Assembly: GCF_001623875.1 (NCBI RefSeq)
Contig: NZ_LWAE01000003.1
Coordinates: 372,001-436,000, forward strand
DNA length: 64,000 nucleotides
Reading direction: 5' to 3'
DNA from: Clostridium magnum DSM 2767
Lineage (GTDB): Bacteria > Bacillota > Clostridia > Clostridiales > Clostridiaceae
Shown here: piece by piece, positions 44,403 to 54,140 of the stretch
Layout: every line of letters starts with the position of its first letter
Numbering within the stretch: the first letter of the stretch is position 1
Program-made: the position numbers and the translations under genes
Notes under the pieces: generated by a model
What the model saw: the letters and a program-made list of their open reading frames with translations, nothing else
What the model was told of the DNA's origin: nothing
The model's database searches: none

Positions 44403-44419
44403 AAAGTGAGGTAATGTTT

Positions 44420-45814
44420 ATGGCAGAAAAAAAGAAAACTTCAGTTGATGAGGAAAAAACATATTCATCAGAGGATAAAAATCTTTTAGATAACAAAAAA
44501 TTTGCAGGCTTTATAAAAAGTAAATGGTATCCTGGTATTTTTCAGTGGCCAGTGGCAGTAGTATTTGCTTTTATAGTTTATGAACTTTTATTTGGTTCTA
44601 CTAGTGCCCATGATAACTTTGGTACAGCAGCTACTTGGGTATTATGGTGGCCTTTGCTGCCAATTATATTCTTCCTTTTAGGCAGATTTTGGTGTGCAAT
44701 ATGTCCTTTTGGACTTCTTAACGACGTAGTTCAGAAATTTGTTGGTAATAATCGTCCTGTACCTAAGTTATTAAGAAAATATGGAATCTGGATTATAGAT
44801 GCAATGTTTATTGCAATAACTTGGAGTGATCATATTTGGGGTGTCGTTGAGTCACCTAGAGGTTCAGGAACATTATTATTAATGATGACTCTTGCAGTAA
44901 TATTTTCTGGAGCCGTGTTTGAACGCAGAACTTGGTGTAGATATCTCTGTTTCTTAGGCGGAGTATCTGGTAACTATACTAGATCAGGTATGATGGAACT
45001 TAGAGCCACTCCTGAAAAATGTGATAAATGTAATGTTGCTGCCTGTTATAAGGGAAATGGTAAAGTAGAAGGATGTCCTATGTTCGAGTTTCCAAGAACA
45101 ATGGATACCAATGCCGAGTGTAACTTCTGTGGAAACTGTGTAAAGAGTTGTCCAAATAATTCTATTAAGATATCAAGACGTGTACCTACTAGAGAATTAT
45201 GGTTTATCCGTAAACCTAAGCTGGAGGAATCTTTCCTTGCTGTTGTAATTATGGGTATAGTATTTGTACAGAATATCACCATGCTTAACATATGGGAACC
45301 AATATTGAATTGGCTTGAAAAGGCTACTGGTACAGATAGCTACTATGTAACCTTCACTATAACATTTATTATTGCAATGCTAATTCCTATATTAATGTTA
45401 TCGGCAACAGGATTGATTGCTAAGAAGTTTAATGGGGATTCTGTTAAACAAAACTTCGCCAAGTTTGGATACGCAATCATTCCACTAGATATGGCTGCTC
45501 ATATAGCCCACAACTTATTCCACTTACTAGCAGAAGGTAAATCAATATTATTTACTTTCGTGGAATTATTCGGTATGGAGATGCATGGTTCAACAGCTAT
45601 TTTAGATACCCCAACAATACAAGCTCTTCAGTACCTTTTAATTGTCCTTGGAACTTTAGGTTCAATATACACTGCATATAGACTTGCTAAGAGTAATTAC
45701 GGTGGTAAGAACAGTAAGTCCCTAGGAACTTCAATAGTTTATGGAGCTTTAATACTAATATTAGGTATTATAAACATAGTACTATTCATGCTTCCAATGT
45801 CAATGCGTATGTAG
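44420..45814 (+). CDS. Membrane 4Fe-4S protein of the CcoG/NapH/NosR type
   Basis: About 464 residues from the second ATG (44420). Several helices, membrane CxxCP motifs FWCAICPFG and TWCRYLCFLGG, then two ferredoxin-type clusters (CDKCNVAACYKG..GCPMF; CNFCGNCVKSCP), then further helices with HIAHNLFHLLAEG. Such proteins pass electrons from quinol to periplasmic or membrane acceptors (NapH, NosR), or reduce copper during cbb3 oxidase assembly (CcoG). The pairing with a FixH-like protein favours the latter or an analogous role. Confidence 0.75.
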   Translation: MAEKKKTSVDEEKTYSSEDKNLLDNKKFAGFIKSKWYPGIFQWPVAVVFAFIVYELLFGSTSAHDNFGTAATWVLWWPLLPIIFFLLGRFWCAICPFGLLNDVVQKFVGNNRPVPKLLRKYGIWIIDAMFIAITWSDHIWGVVESPRGSGTLLLMMTLAVIFSGAVFERRTWCRYLCFLGGVSGNYTRSGMMELRATPEKCDKCNVAACYKGNGKVEGCPMFEFPRTMDTNAECNFCGNCVKSCPNNSIKISRRVPTRELWFIRKPKLEESFLAVVIMGIVFVQNITMLNIWEPILNWLEKATGTDSYYVTFTITFIIAMLIPILMLSATGLIAKKFNGDSVKQNFAKFGYAIIPLDMAAHIAHNLFHLLAEGKSILFTFVELFGMEMHGSTAILDTPTIQALQYLLIVLGTLGSIYTAYRLAKSNYGGKNSKSLGTSIVYGALILILGIINIVLFMLPMSMRM

Positions 45815-45819
45815 TCTAG

Positions 45820-45856
45820 ATGCTGCCAGAAAATATTTTTCTAGCAGCATTTTCTC
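45820..45856 (+). terminator. Terminator of the DoxX-FixH-CcoG-like operon
   Basis: ATGCTGCCAGAAAA and TTTTCTAGCAGCAT pair, followed by TTTTCT. Confidence 0.85.
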
Positions 45857-45969
45857 TGTTGATATATAAAGTTACTATGCAACATAGAATAAAAACAATT
45901 AACTTTATTTATACTAAGTGTTGAATTATAAATGCAACCTTAGTATATTTTTCGGTAAATAATGTAAAT

Positions 45970-46003
45970 TATTCAGAATTCCTTAATATGAATTAATTAC
46001 AAT
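45970..46003 (+). promoter_or_regulatory. Weaker direct-repeat promoter
   Basis: TATTCAGA, three bases, CCTTAATA, nine bases, TACAAT: same spacing as the ten better sites but degenerate halves. Upstream of the lipoprotein gene at 46047. Confidence 0.4.
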
Positions 46004-46046
46004 AATTTATGGAGAGATTTATTAACTTAAGGAAAGGATGATTCTA

Positions 46047-46726
46047 ATGTTTAAATCTAAATATTTCAAAGTCATAGGGGTTCTAACGGCTTTTACTTTA
46101 GTTTTAGCTGGTTGTGGTATACAGCTAAAAATGAAACCACTAAACAAAATGAACAATCTCCTAATGCAACTAAGATAGAGCAAAAATCTTCCTATTACTA
46201 TACTGCGAATGAAGGTGGAAGCATATCCAAAATAGATGTGGCAACAAACAAAGTATTAGAAACCATTAAAGTAGATGGTGCTCCGCATAATGTTCAAGTT
46301 TCACCGGATGGTAAAATAGTAGCTTCAACCTCAGCCGCTATGATGGAAGAAGGCAAAACTGAGCATGGTTCTATGAGTATGAATGGATCTGCACTATTTT
46401 ACGATGTTGAAACCAATAAACTTATTAAAAGTGTAGGTGTGGGCAATCACCCTGCTCATATAGTATTTACATCTGATGGTAAATATGTTTTGGTAACAAA
46501 CAGCGAAGACAACAATGTATCTGTAATTGACACAAAAAGTTATGCTTTAGCTGGTAAAATTTCTACTGGTAATGTCCCTCACGGTTTCCGTATATCTAAA
46601 GATAGTAAGTACGCTTACGTGGCTAATATGGGTGAGGATACTGTCAGTGTAATTGATAATACCAGCAACAAAGTGATATCAACAGTTTCAGTACACAAAA
46701 CACCTAATGGCATAAGCTATAGGTAG
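46047..46726 (+). pseudogene. YVTN beta-propeller lipoprotein, frameshift after the signal peptide
   Basis: ATG at 46047 (AAGGAAAGGATG upstream) encodes a lipoprotein signal MFKSKYFKVIGVLTAFTLVL with lipobox LAGCG, then runs into a stop. Restoring one A near 46117 joins it to the 204-codon frame from 46112 (TAKNETTKQNEQ), giving about 226 residues. The mature part has YVTN/YncE propeller repeats (TNKVLETIKVDGAPHNVQVS, NNVSVIDTKSYALAGKISTG, TVSVIDNTSNKVISTVSVHK). Only about four blades are present, so it is also short at the C-terminus. Confidence 0.72.
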
Positions 46727-46829
46727 TAACTTAGTTGATACCTTTTTAAAAATTAACATTGATACATTATTAAAATCCTAAATAAATATATTATGCAGAA
46801 CAAAACCTATCTTACTATGGAGAGGTTTT

Positions 46830-47135
46830 ATTCTGAACATTAGTCCTAATTACTTTACCTTCGGAGAGCTAGATCATCCGGTGGATACTATAGCTGGAGT
46901 ATCCTTTGCTCATATAGGCAAGCATACCCCTCTTCTTTTAACTGGAAATAACATGGTGCCATCTGTAGTTGAAGAATATATTAAATCAGTAAAACCTATA
47001 CCTCCGAAAGATATGCCTCGTCCTCCATTTATGCATGGCTTTATTCTCGGCGATATATCATATATTACCTATCCTGCGCAAGTAATGATTAACAAAATAC
47101 TGTCTATTGATCATGAAATGATGAGCATGGATTAG
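46830..47135 (+). pseudogene. Fragment with a cell-wall-binding-repeat-like segment
   Basis: About 100 codons are open without an ATG start. SPNYFTFGELDHPVDTIAG, HTPLLLTGNNMVPSVVEEYI and KSVKP match the cell wall-binding repeat 2 pattern. The end SIDHEMMSMD is Met/His-rich. Initiation is unclear (GTG at 46881, or CTG/ATT after GGAGAGG), so this is probably the 3' part of a larger surface protein. Confidence 0.5.
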
Positions 47136-47203
47136 GGAGATATAAAAATAAGATACCTTAATCATTTATATGATTTTACATTAAAATCTTCCAGTAATAA
47201 TTT

Positions 47204-47227
47204 AACCCCGGATATCTCTGGGGTTTT
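47204..47227. terminator. Short GC-rich terminator hairpin
   Basis: AACCCC and GGGGTT around GGATATCTCT-type loop, followed by TTTAAAT. Between convergent units. Confidence 0.6.
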
Positions 47228-47275
47228 AAATATCGCAAAGTATAGTCCCAGTCTCATTCCTATGCCTCTATCACA

Positions 47276-48346
47276 CTATTCTACTTTTACGTGAATAGTA
47301 TATACAGCATTATATCCATACCCTTTTCTATTCCATATAGCTTCTAATGATTGTATGTTTCCAGCTGAACCTTTAGCTCTGCACATAATAGTATATTCTC
47401 CTTTATCTTTGACCTCCCATAAGTATCTCCAATTAGACCATCCATAAGATTGACTGCTCTTTCCATATAAATTTGTTTTCTTCCAGGTTGATCCATTATC
47501 AAAACTGAGTTCTACATCAGTAATAGTACCAGATCCTGTCCAGGCAATACCAAATATTTCGTGAGTTTTTGTATCTAATAGGGAATAATTTAGTGGCTGT
47601 TTAATGATTGAATTAATTTTAATAGTAGTTACTGGTACAGCACCTTTATCATTATATTTATTAGGGTAATACACGTAATCAATAGTTTGGAAAGGTCCTT
47701 CAAACTTATAATCAATTACCTGTATTTCCTTCAGCCATTTAACTGAAGCCATTCCATACCATTCAGGAACAACAAGTCTTAGGGGAAACCCATGTTCGTA
47801 AGGGATTATACTTTTATTTAATTCATACGCAATAATTGTATCTTCATGAAGTGCTTTTTCTATTGGAAGACTCTTCGCATAGTTAAAGATACCATCCAAA
47901 TCAGTTCTAGTTCCTTGGTCCTGACCAATAAATAAAACCTCCTTAGCAGTATTCTTTATACCAGTTAAATTTAATAGGTTACTTAAAGAGACTCCTTTCC
48001 ATATCCCTTGACTTATTGCTCCATCTTGCCATTGGTCTCCATAGGTTTTAGGATTAAAATAGGCTCTTTTATTTCCAGAGCACTCAAGAACTGAGACAAT
48101 GGACCTGCCTGGCATAGACCTTAAATAGCAATAGGGAAATGTGAGAGGTGTATTTACTTCACCGTATACTGGCAATAGTAAAGATTGCTGGTTTAGGTTT
48201 GGGTAGGAGAAATGATTTCTTCTATAAAAGTATTTTGTAGGAGTTATTCCATCTGTTATAAAGTGAATTGGTGTTTCCTGGTTTTCAGTATCAAGACTAA
48301 GAGTTTTTAGATTTGGCTTATTTAAATATGAGTTACTTAAATCCAT
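47276..48346 (-). CDS. Sulfite-oxidase-family molybdopterin oxidoreductase
   Basis: About 356 residues from the second ATG (AAAGGTGG six bases upstream). Residues about 35-215 form the oxidoreductase molybdopterin domain with FYRRNHFSYP and the cofactor-ligating Cys in VLECSGNKR (near residue 89). HGFPLRLVVPEWYGMASVKWL follows, and about 235-355 form the Mo-co dimerisation domain (VELSFDNGSTWKKT). There is no Tat or Sec signal, so it should be cytosolic. Electron partner unknown. The FixABCX genes lie directly upstream on the same strand. Confidence 0.85.
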   Translation of the reverse strand: MDLSNSYLNKPNLKTLSLDTENQETPIHFITDGITPTKYFYRRNHFSYPNLNQQSLLLPVYGEVNTPLTFPYCYLRSMPGRSIVSVLECSGNKRAYFNPKTYGDQWQDGAISQGIWKGVSLSNLLNLTGIKNTAKEVLFIGQDQGTRTDLDGIFNYAKSLPIEKALHEDTIIAYELNKSIIPYEHGFPLRLVVPEWYGMASVKWLKEIQVIDYKFEGPFQTIDYVYYPNKYNDKGAVPVTTIKINSIIKQPLNYSLLDTKTHEIFGIAWTGSGTITDVELSFDNGSTWKKTNLYGKSSQSYGWSNWRYLWEVKDKGEYTIMCRAKGSAGNIQSLEAIWNRKGYGYNAVYTIHVKVE

Positions 48347-48460
48347 AAACATCCACCTTTATACTTAATATTGCACTTTAATGAATATTAATGTGTATCT
48401 TTTATTATTATATGTACTAAGTGCAGCGGACTTTACTAGCTATTAGTAAACTATAACTTT

Positions 48461-48506
48461 AAAAAATCTGAAATGCATTTATCACATCTCAGATTTTTTA
48501 TTTTTA
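48461..48506. terminator. Terminator of the fix operon
   Basis: AAAAAATCTGA and TCAGATTTTTT pair around an 18-base loop. T-runs on both sides allow bidirectional use. Confidence 0.8.
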
Positions 48507-48523
48507 TGTAACTCATAATTCTC

Positions 48524-48820
48524 TTATGCCAACCTGAACTGTATGCCAAAACCTCCCCTTGTGAAGTTCCAGTCAATGTTATCGTGAGAACAAGCTATTC
48601 TGCATGCCCCACACTCAAGACAACCTTCATAGCCAACAGTAACATGTCCATCCTTCCATTCATAAACACGGGCTGGGCAAATGAAAGTACAGGTCTTTTC
48701 CTTACATGTCTCACATATCTTCTGATCCTTTATAGCTAGGTGAGGAAGCGTGTCTACATTGTAAGTATTTAAATACAGCTTATCGTCAATATTAACTTTT
48801 ACTTTTGTATCTTCCATTAT
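48524..48820 (-). CDS. fixX: Ferredoxin-like protein FixX
   Basis: 98 residues from the ATG at 48820, which overlaps the fixC stop. Cys motifs CETCKEKTCTFICP and CLECGACRIACSHDNIDW are the FixX pattern. It carries electrons between the flavoprotein FixC and other partners in the FixABCX membrane-associated bifurcating complex. Last gene of fixABCX. Confidence 0.9.
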   Translation of the reverse strand: MMEDTKVKVNIDDKLYLNTYNVDTLPHLAIKDQKICETCKEKTCTFICPARVYEWKDGHVTVGYEGCLECGACRIACSHDNIDWNFTRGGFGIQFRLA

Positions 48821-50112
48821 TTCATCGCCCTCCATATTTTAAATCCATCCATACCCATACTTAATAAAGATTTTCCACCAGCCATGTGTTTAATAGCTAA
48901 CTTTTGCTTTTCTCCTTTCGATACTCCATCTACAGTAAACATTTCACTCATTACCTTGTTTACTGCTGGTATATAATGATTAAAGAACTGTGGATTTTCT
49001 TCCATAGTTTTAGATGCATTCTTATATTTTTTTAGATCATCAATAACATAACTTTCTTTAAGCAGTTCCTGATAATGTGAAAGTGTTTGCTCATTGAATT
49101 TACCTAGTTTCTTAGCCTGTATAATAGTCTCAGCAGCAAAACGTCCAGAGGTCATTCCTAAATTTGATCCTTCTCTATGAATACCATTAACAAGCTGTGC
49201 TGCATCACCAATTACCAGTACTCCATCTCCTACTAATTTAGGTATACTGTTATACCCTCCTTCCGGAATTAAGTGTGCATAATACTCACTTGCCTCACTT
49301 CCTGCAATTAAAGGCTTAATAACAGGATTCTGCTTGATATACTCTAATAATTCATAGGGCTTAACATTTCTCTCGATCATTTGTGAAAGCAAAGCTCCAC
49401 ATCCAATAGATATATGTTCTTTATTTGTATAGATAAAGGCTGTACCTACCATTCCTAAGGTCCCATCACCGAACATTTCTATAGTTGCTCCCATACCTTT
49501 GTCCAAATTGAATCTATCTTCAATTTTATCTGAAGGCAGCTTTAATTCCTCCATAACTGCAAGGGCTACCTGATCCTTACGCCATTCTTTATGAAAACCA
49601 AGACTTTTGGCTAATAATGAGTTAACACCATCTGCAAGAACAACCACATCAGCATAAAGGTCTCCATCTGGTCTATCTGTTCTAACTCCAACAACTTTAT
49701 TGCTTTCTACAATACACTCCTTTACAACAGTCTCATTGACAATCAATGCCCCAGCCTCTATACACTTTTTTGAAAACCACTGATCAAACTTGCCTCTAAA
49801 GACTGTAAAGTTATTATAAGGAGGTTTTGACCATTCCATTCCTCTATAACCTGTCTTTGCTACAGATTCTTTGCCTAATAACCAAAAGTTTTGCTCAATA
49901 ATAGGACGTTCAAGAGGTGCTTCCTTCCAAAAATCTGGAATAATCTCATCCATCATGTGACGGTATAATACCCCACCCATAACATTTTTTGAGCCAGGAT
50001 ATTTACCTTTTTCAATAACAATAACATTAAGACCTTCTTTTGCCATTACATACGCTGCTGCAAGCCCCGAAACTCCAGCGCCTACAACAATAACATCAAA
50101 TTTTTCACCCAA
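48817..50112 (-). CDS. fixC: FixC, ETF:quinone oxidoreductase-type flavoprotein
   Basis: 431 residues. FAD motif VVGAGVSGLAAAYVMAKEG at the N-terminus, central GDGTLGMVGTAFIYTN, and the GDAAQLVNGIHREGSNLGM motif typical of FixC/ETF-QO. It reduces a quinone in the membrane, which fits the menaquinone genes nearby. Four bases after fixB, overlapping fixX. Confidence 0.92.
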   Translation of the reverse strand: MGEKFDVIVVGAGVSGLAAAYVMAKEGLNVIVIEKGKYPGSKNVMGGVLYRHMMDEIIPDFWKEAPLERPIIEQNFWLLGKESVAKTGYRGMEWSKPPYNNFTVFRGKFDQWFSKKCIEAGALIVNETVVKECIVESNKVVGVRTDRPDGDLYADVVVLADGVNSLLAKSLGFHKEWRKDQVALAVMEELKLPSDKIEDRFNLDKGMGATIEMFGDGTLGMVGTAFIYTNKEHISIGCGALLSQMIERNVKPYELLEYIKQNPVIKPLIAGSEASEYYAHLIPEGGYNSIPKLVGDGVLVIGDAAQLVNGIHREGSNLGMTSGRFAAETIIQAKKLGKFNEQTLSHYQELLKESYVIDDLKKYKNASKTMEENPQFFNHYIPAVNKVMSEMFTVDGVSKGEKQKLAIKHMAGGKSLLSMGMDGFKIWRAMK

Positions 50113-50115
50113 TTC

Positions 50116-51405
50116 TTAAACCTCCTTCGTAATTGCACACAAATCTTCAGGTTTTGCACTTGAAATATCTCCAAGAGCTTCCTTAAAACTAATAATTAAT
50201 TTAGGTAATACTTCAAAAACATCTCCCTGGATTCCATAAGTAGCCAACTTCATCATTTCACATTCTGGATCTGTATTTATAGAAACTATGGTTTCCGCTC
50301 CCTGTACTCCAACGGTATGTTGTATTTCACCAGAAATTCCTATAGCAAAGTATAGCTTTGGGGATACAGTTTGACCGGTCTGTCCAACTTGACGTTTATA
50401 ATCTACTAGACCTTTCTCCACAGCACCACGACTTCCTGCGACTACCCCACCAATAACCTTTGCTAACTCTTCCAGTAGTTTAAATCCTTCCTGATTCTGC
50501 ACTCCTCTTCCACCACAAACTATGATTTTAGCATCCTCAAGTTTAGCATTTTCTGATTGTTCCTTAATAATCTCTAGCACCCAAGTTCTAAGAGATTTTT
50601 CTTCAATTTTAAAAGACTCTCTAATTATAGAGCCTGTTTTATTCACCTCAGGTTCTGGCATCTGCATAACTCGTGGACGAACAGTAGCCATTTGAGGACG
50701 ATGTTTTTCACATACTATAGTGGCCATTATGTTTCCCCCAAAGGCTGGACGACTGGCAAGTAACACTCCCTTATCTAAATCAATATCTAGCTGTGTACAG
50801 TCCGCTGTAAGTCCAGTTTTCATTGCAGTTGCAACGGCTCCAGCTAAGTCCCTTCCAGTGGTTGTTGCTCCCATTAATAATATTTCTGGTTTATACTTAT
50901 CTATTAAATAACAGAAAGCCCTATTATAAGTTTCTGATCTATAAAAGTGAAATACTTCATCATCTATAACATATACAGTATCTGCACCATGTGCAAAAAG
51001 TTCCAGTATTATAGATTCGACTTTATCACCTAATAAAACTGCACATACTTTTACATCTAACTTTAAAGACACTTTTTTTGCTTCACCAATAAGTTCAAGA
51101 GTAACAGATGCAAGTTTCCCCTCAAATTGTTCCGCAAAAACCCATACATCTCCAGTAGGCTTTTCTATCTTTAAATCCATATGGTTTTTATTAGTTTCTT
51201 TCCCTAAGTTACCTTTAGCTTTCTTTTTATCACCTAAAATATTCAATGAAGAAATCGGGCACACAGATACACATTTACCGCATTCAATACATTTTTCTTT
51301 ACTAGCTACTAGTTTACCTTCCCCACTAATCTCTAAAGCATCAAAGGGACAACTGGGAATACACAATTCACATCCATTACAGGAATCTGCAATTATAACT
51401 GCCAT
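50116..51405 (-). CDS. fixB: Electron transfer flavoprotein alpha subunit FixB with N-terminal ferredoxin domain
   Basis: 429 residues. Residues 1-60 hold two 4Fe-4S motifs (CNGCELCIPSCP and CIECGKCVSVCP). The ETF-alpha N-terminal domain and the C-terminal FAD domain follow (GRGVQNQEGFKLLEEL, GSRGAVEKGLVDYKRQVGQT, QHTVGVQGAETIVSINTDP). The extra ferredoxin domain matches bifurcating ETFs of anaerobes. Start overlaps fixA by 13 bp. Confidence 0.92.
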   Translation of the reverse strand: MAVIIADSCNGCELCIPSCPFDALEISGEGKLVASKEKCIECGKCVSVCPISSLNILGDKKKAKGNLGKETNKNHMDLKIEKPTGDVWVFAEQFEGKLASVTLELIGEAKKVSLKLDVKVCAVLLGDKVESIILELFAHGADTVYVIDDEVFHFYRSETYNRAFCYLIDKYKPEILLMGATTTGRDLAGAVATAMKTGLTADCTQLDIDLDKGVLLASRPAFGGNIMATIVCEKHRPQMATVRPRVMQMPEPEVNKTGSIIRESFKIEEKSLRTWVLEIIKEQSENAKLEDAKIIVCGGRGVQNQEGFKLLEELAKVIGGVVAGSRGAVEKGLVDYKRQVGQTGQTVSPKLYFAIGISGEIQHTVGVQGAETIVSINTDPECEMMKLATYGIQGDVFEVLPKLIISFKEALGDISSAKPEDLCAITKEV

Positions 51406-52202
51406 CTAACTATATCTCCTTTCAACTTATAAGTAAGTAACTTCACCATATGATCAACATCACCCTCTAACAACTCCCCGCCAGGCCTTTGAGGTGGCGG
51501 AAATATACGTCGAACTGAAGTTGGAGAACCTTTAAGTCCTAACTGACTCATATCTGCTTGAAAATCACTAATTTCCCAAACTGTTGATTTATAACGTGCT
51601 GCCCTAATCATATTTGGCAGCGGAGAATAACTTAAATCATTTATATCCTTTTCTACTGTAATTAAACATGGAAGCTTTGACTCAACTACTTCATAGCCAT
51701 TATCAATTTTTCTGTGTATTACTACAGTATTACTTTTTAAATTTAAATCTTTTATTTTTTCCACATAGGTTAATTGCGGTATTCCAAGCCTAGAAGCGAT
51801 ACCCGGCCCAACCTGAGCTGTATCTCCATCTATAGCCTGCTTTCCACAAAACACTAAGTCGATAGGCTCCTTTTCCATAATTTTTTTTATTCCCATTGCA
51901 AGTATATAACTTGTTGCTAGAGTATCAGAACCTGCAAAGGCTTTATCTGAAAGAAGATAACCTTCATCAGCTCCCATTTCAATACACTTTTTTATAACTT
52001 CTTCTGCTTGTGACGGTCCCATTGAAATAATAGAAACCTTACCTCCAAACTTATTTTTAATTTTTACAGCTTCCTCTACAGCATGTGCATCGTAAGGATT
52101 AATAATTGTAGGTGCACTTGATCTGTCTAGGGTATTTGTTTTCGGATCTATTTTAATTTCTGTAGTATCCGGTACTTGCTTCACACAAACTAAAGTATGC
52201 AA
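51393..52202 (-). CDS. fixA: Electron transfer flavoprotein beta subunit FixA
   Basis: 269 residues. VCVKQVPDTTEIKIDPKTN at the start, ADEGYLLSDKAFAGSDTLAT and DGDTAQVGPGIASRLG (AMP/FAD loop) are standard ETF-beta landmarks. In FixABCX, FixAB takes electrons from NADH and splits them between ferredoxin and quinone. First gene of the operon, driven by the direct-repeat promoter at 52271-52304. Confidence 0.92.
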   Translation of the reverse strand: MHTLVCVKQVPDTTEIKIDPKTNTLDRSSAPTIINPYDAHAVEEAVKIKNKFGGKVSIISMGPSQAEEVIKKCIEMGADEGYLLSDKAFAGSDTLATSYILAMGIKKIMEKEPIDLVFCGKQAIDGDTAQVGPGIASRLGIPQLTYVEKIKDLNLKSNTVVIHRKIDNGYEVVESKLPCLITVEKDINDLSYSPLPNMIRAARYKSTVWEISDFQADMSQLGLKGSPTSVRRIFPPPQRPGGELLEGDVDHMVKLLTYKLKGDIVRWQL

Positions 52203-52270
52203 CTAAACAACAACTCCTTCAATTTTTATATAAATTATTATCTAGAATCAATTTCCATTACTTGCGCTCT

Positions 52271-52304
52271 ATTATATAAACTTCATGTGAAGAAAAGATG
52301 AAGA
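52271..52304 (-). promoter_or_regulatory. Direct-repeat promoter, site 5 (fixABCX)
   Basis: Minus strand TCTTCATC, three bases, TCTTCACA, nine bases, TATAAT. Confidence 0.8.
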
Positions 52305-52422
52305 TTAAGTAATTTTAAAATTTAGTGAAGTTCAGGTACTTAAAGATTATATATAGATTGAATCATACAAAACTTATAGCAACCTCCTAATTTAAACAAA
52401 ACCTAAAGCTTGCCTCTAAGAA

Positions 52423-52456
52423 TCTTTATAAAATCTTCACATTCTTAATTTATAGT
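52423..52456 (+). promoter_or_regulatory. Direct-repeat promoter, site 6 (ubiA-CPBP-ubiE)
   Basis: TCTTTATA, three bases, TCTTCACA, nine bases, TATAGT. Divergent from site 5 in the same 337-bp intergenic region. Confidence 0.78.
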
Positions 52457-52539
52457 ATATATAAAGCAAAAATTTAAATCTGCTGCTTTTTAAAATCACT
52501 ACATGATTAATAATAACAAATATATTTAGGAGGATAAAA

Positions 52540-53436
52540 ATGAAAGATAAATTTAAAATATGGTTGAGAGCTACAAGACCTTTTTCTTTAACTGCTTCCA
52601 TAATTCCAGTTACAATAGGTGCTATATTTGCTACAAAAGAATCAGAATTTCAATTAATGTACTATCTACTTTCCTTATTAGCTGCTGTACTTTTGCAAGC
52701 TTCATCAAATATGCTTAATGACTATGATGATTTTATAAATAAAGTTGATACAAAGGAATCTGGATCTTCTAGTGGTATTATTTTTGAAAATTTATTAACT
52801 CCTGAAGAGCTATCTAAAGGAGGACGCTTAGTTTTAACTTTAGGGTGTATGCTGGGATTATTTTTGGCTTTTAAAAAAGGACCTTTTGTTTTAATTCTAG
52901 GGACTATCGGGGCTTTAAGCGGTTATTTCTATACTGGAAAGCCACTTATGCTAAAGTATAGAGGTCTAGGTGCTCCTTTAATATTTATAATCTTTGGGCC
53001 CTTAATGATGCTCGGTGGATATTTTGTTCAACTTCAGAGAGTTAGTACAAATGTGCTTCTGTTATCTATTCCAGTTGGACTTTTAACTACAGCAATTTTG
53101 CATGCAAATGATATTAGGGATATATATCATGATAAAAAAGCTGGAATAAAAACCTTATCTATAATGGTTGGAAAAACGAGCTCCTACTATATCTATTATG
53201 GTTTAATTTCTTTATCCTATATTTCTGTTTTAGCTATGACTTATTTCAGAGTTACCCCTATGTGGAGCCTACTTTGTTTAATTACATTGCCAACAGCGTT
53301 GAAAAACATAAACAAATTGCATATATCTAATGGATCTAATTCTGAACTGGCAACACTTGATCAAGAAACAGCGAAACTACAAGGACAATTTGGAGTTATC
53401 CTTATTATTTCAATATTATTTTCTTCTATGAAATAA
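52540..53436 (+). CDS. UbiA-family prenyltransferase (MenA-like)
   Basis: 298 residues, about eight to nine helices. First Asp-rich motif NDYDDFINKVD after ASSNML, second motif DIRDIYHDKKAGIKTL. Attaches the polyprenyl tail to a naphthoate-type head group, as MenA does in menaquinone synthesis. Ribosome binding site TTTAGGAGG. Followed by a CPBP protein and UbiE in one operon. Confidence 0.87.
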   Translation: MKDKFKIWLRATRPFSLTASIIPVTIGAIFATKESEFQLMYYLLSLLAAVLLQASSNMLNDYDDFINKVDTKESGSSSGIIFENLLTPEELSKGGRLVLTLGCMLGLFLAFKKGPFVLILGTIGALSGYFYTGKPLMLKYRGLGAPLIFIIFGPLMMLGGYFVQLQRVSTNVLLLSIPVGLLTTAILHANDIRDIYHDKKAGIKTLSIMVGKTSSYYIYYGLISLSYISVLAMTYFRVTPMWSLLCLITLPTALKNINKLHISNGSNSELATLDQETAKLQGQFGVILIISILFSSMK

Positions 53437-53455
53437 AATTAAAGGAGGTTTTATC

Positions 53456-54076
53456 TTGAATAATAAAAACTATAAATATTTAACCTTTACTCTATTTGCA
53501 GCAGCAATCTTATGGTACTTAATGTTTGTTGTAAAGCCTTTTAACTTTTGGATACAAATGAGTCAATCAATATTATTATTAATATTAATGGCATTCCTTG
53601 CTGACAGAGATATCTTTCTATTTGGAAAAATAAAACCGAGGCATATTTTTATTGGAATAACCTCAGCTGTAGCTTTATATGGAGTATTTTTCGTAGGAAA
53701 CATTATATCGGGATATCTGTTTCCCTTTAAAGATGCTCAAATTGCATCAGTTTATAGTAATAAATCAAATGCTAATCTAACACTAATAGGATTGTTACTA
53801 TTTTTTGTAATTGGCCCAGGTGAAGAAATATATTGGAGAGGATATATACAAAATACTTTAAATAAGAAATTTGGAGAGAACAAAGGATATTTATTTTCCG
53901 TATTGTTATATACAGCTGTCCATATTGTTACAGCCAACTTTATGCTAATTATAGCTGCTTTTGTATGTGGATTATTTTGGGGATGGCTTTATAAAAAAGA
54001 GAAGAGCCTCATTCCCGTGATTATCTCTCATGCCATTTGGGATTTAACAATATTTGTCTTATTTCCACTAATGTAA
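53456..54076 (+). CDS. CPBP-family intramembrane metalloprotease (CAAX-like)
   Basis: 206 residues from a TTG start with AGGAGG upstream. Six or so helices. Conserved catalytic motifs GEEIYWRGYIQNTL (EExxxR) and a C-terminal HAIWD. The function of this member is unknown. Its position between ubiA and ubiE is notable, because some CPBP proteins process prenylated or membrane substrates. Confidence 0.8.
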   Translation: MNNKNYKYLTFTLFAAAILWYLMFVVKPFNFWIQMSQSILLLILMAFLADRDIFLFGKIKPRHIFIGITSAVALYGVFFVGNIISGYLFPFKDAQIASVYSNKSNANLTLIGLLLFFVIGPGEEIYWRGYIQNTLNKKFGENKGYLFSVLLYTAVHIVTANFMLIIAAFVCGLFWGWLYKKEKSLIPVIISHAIWDLTIFVLFPLM

Positions 54077-54140
54077 CTTCTTTAGTTATGCATCGGTAGT
54101 TATTAAATACATTTAGTTATAAAAAGGGGGTATACTACGC

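Noticed and set aside
48353..48390. Direct-repeat promoter upstream of the sulfite-oxidase-like gene
   Set aside because: The spacing can be matched (TATTCATT then nine bases and TATTAA) but the upstream half does not fit, so I did not count it.
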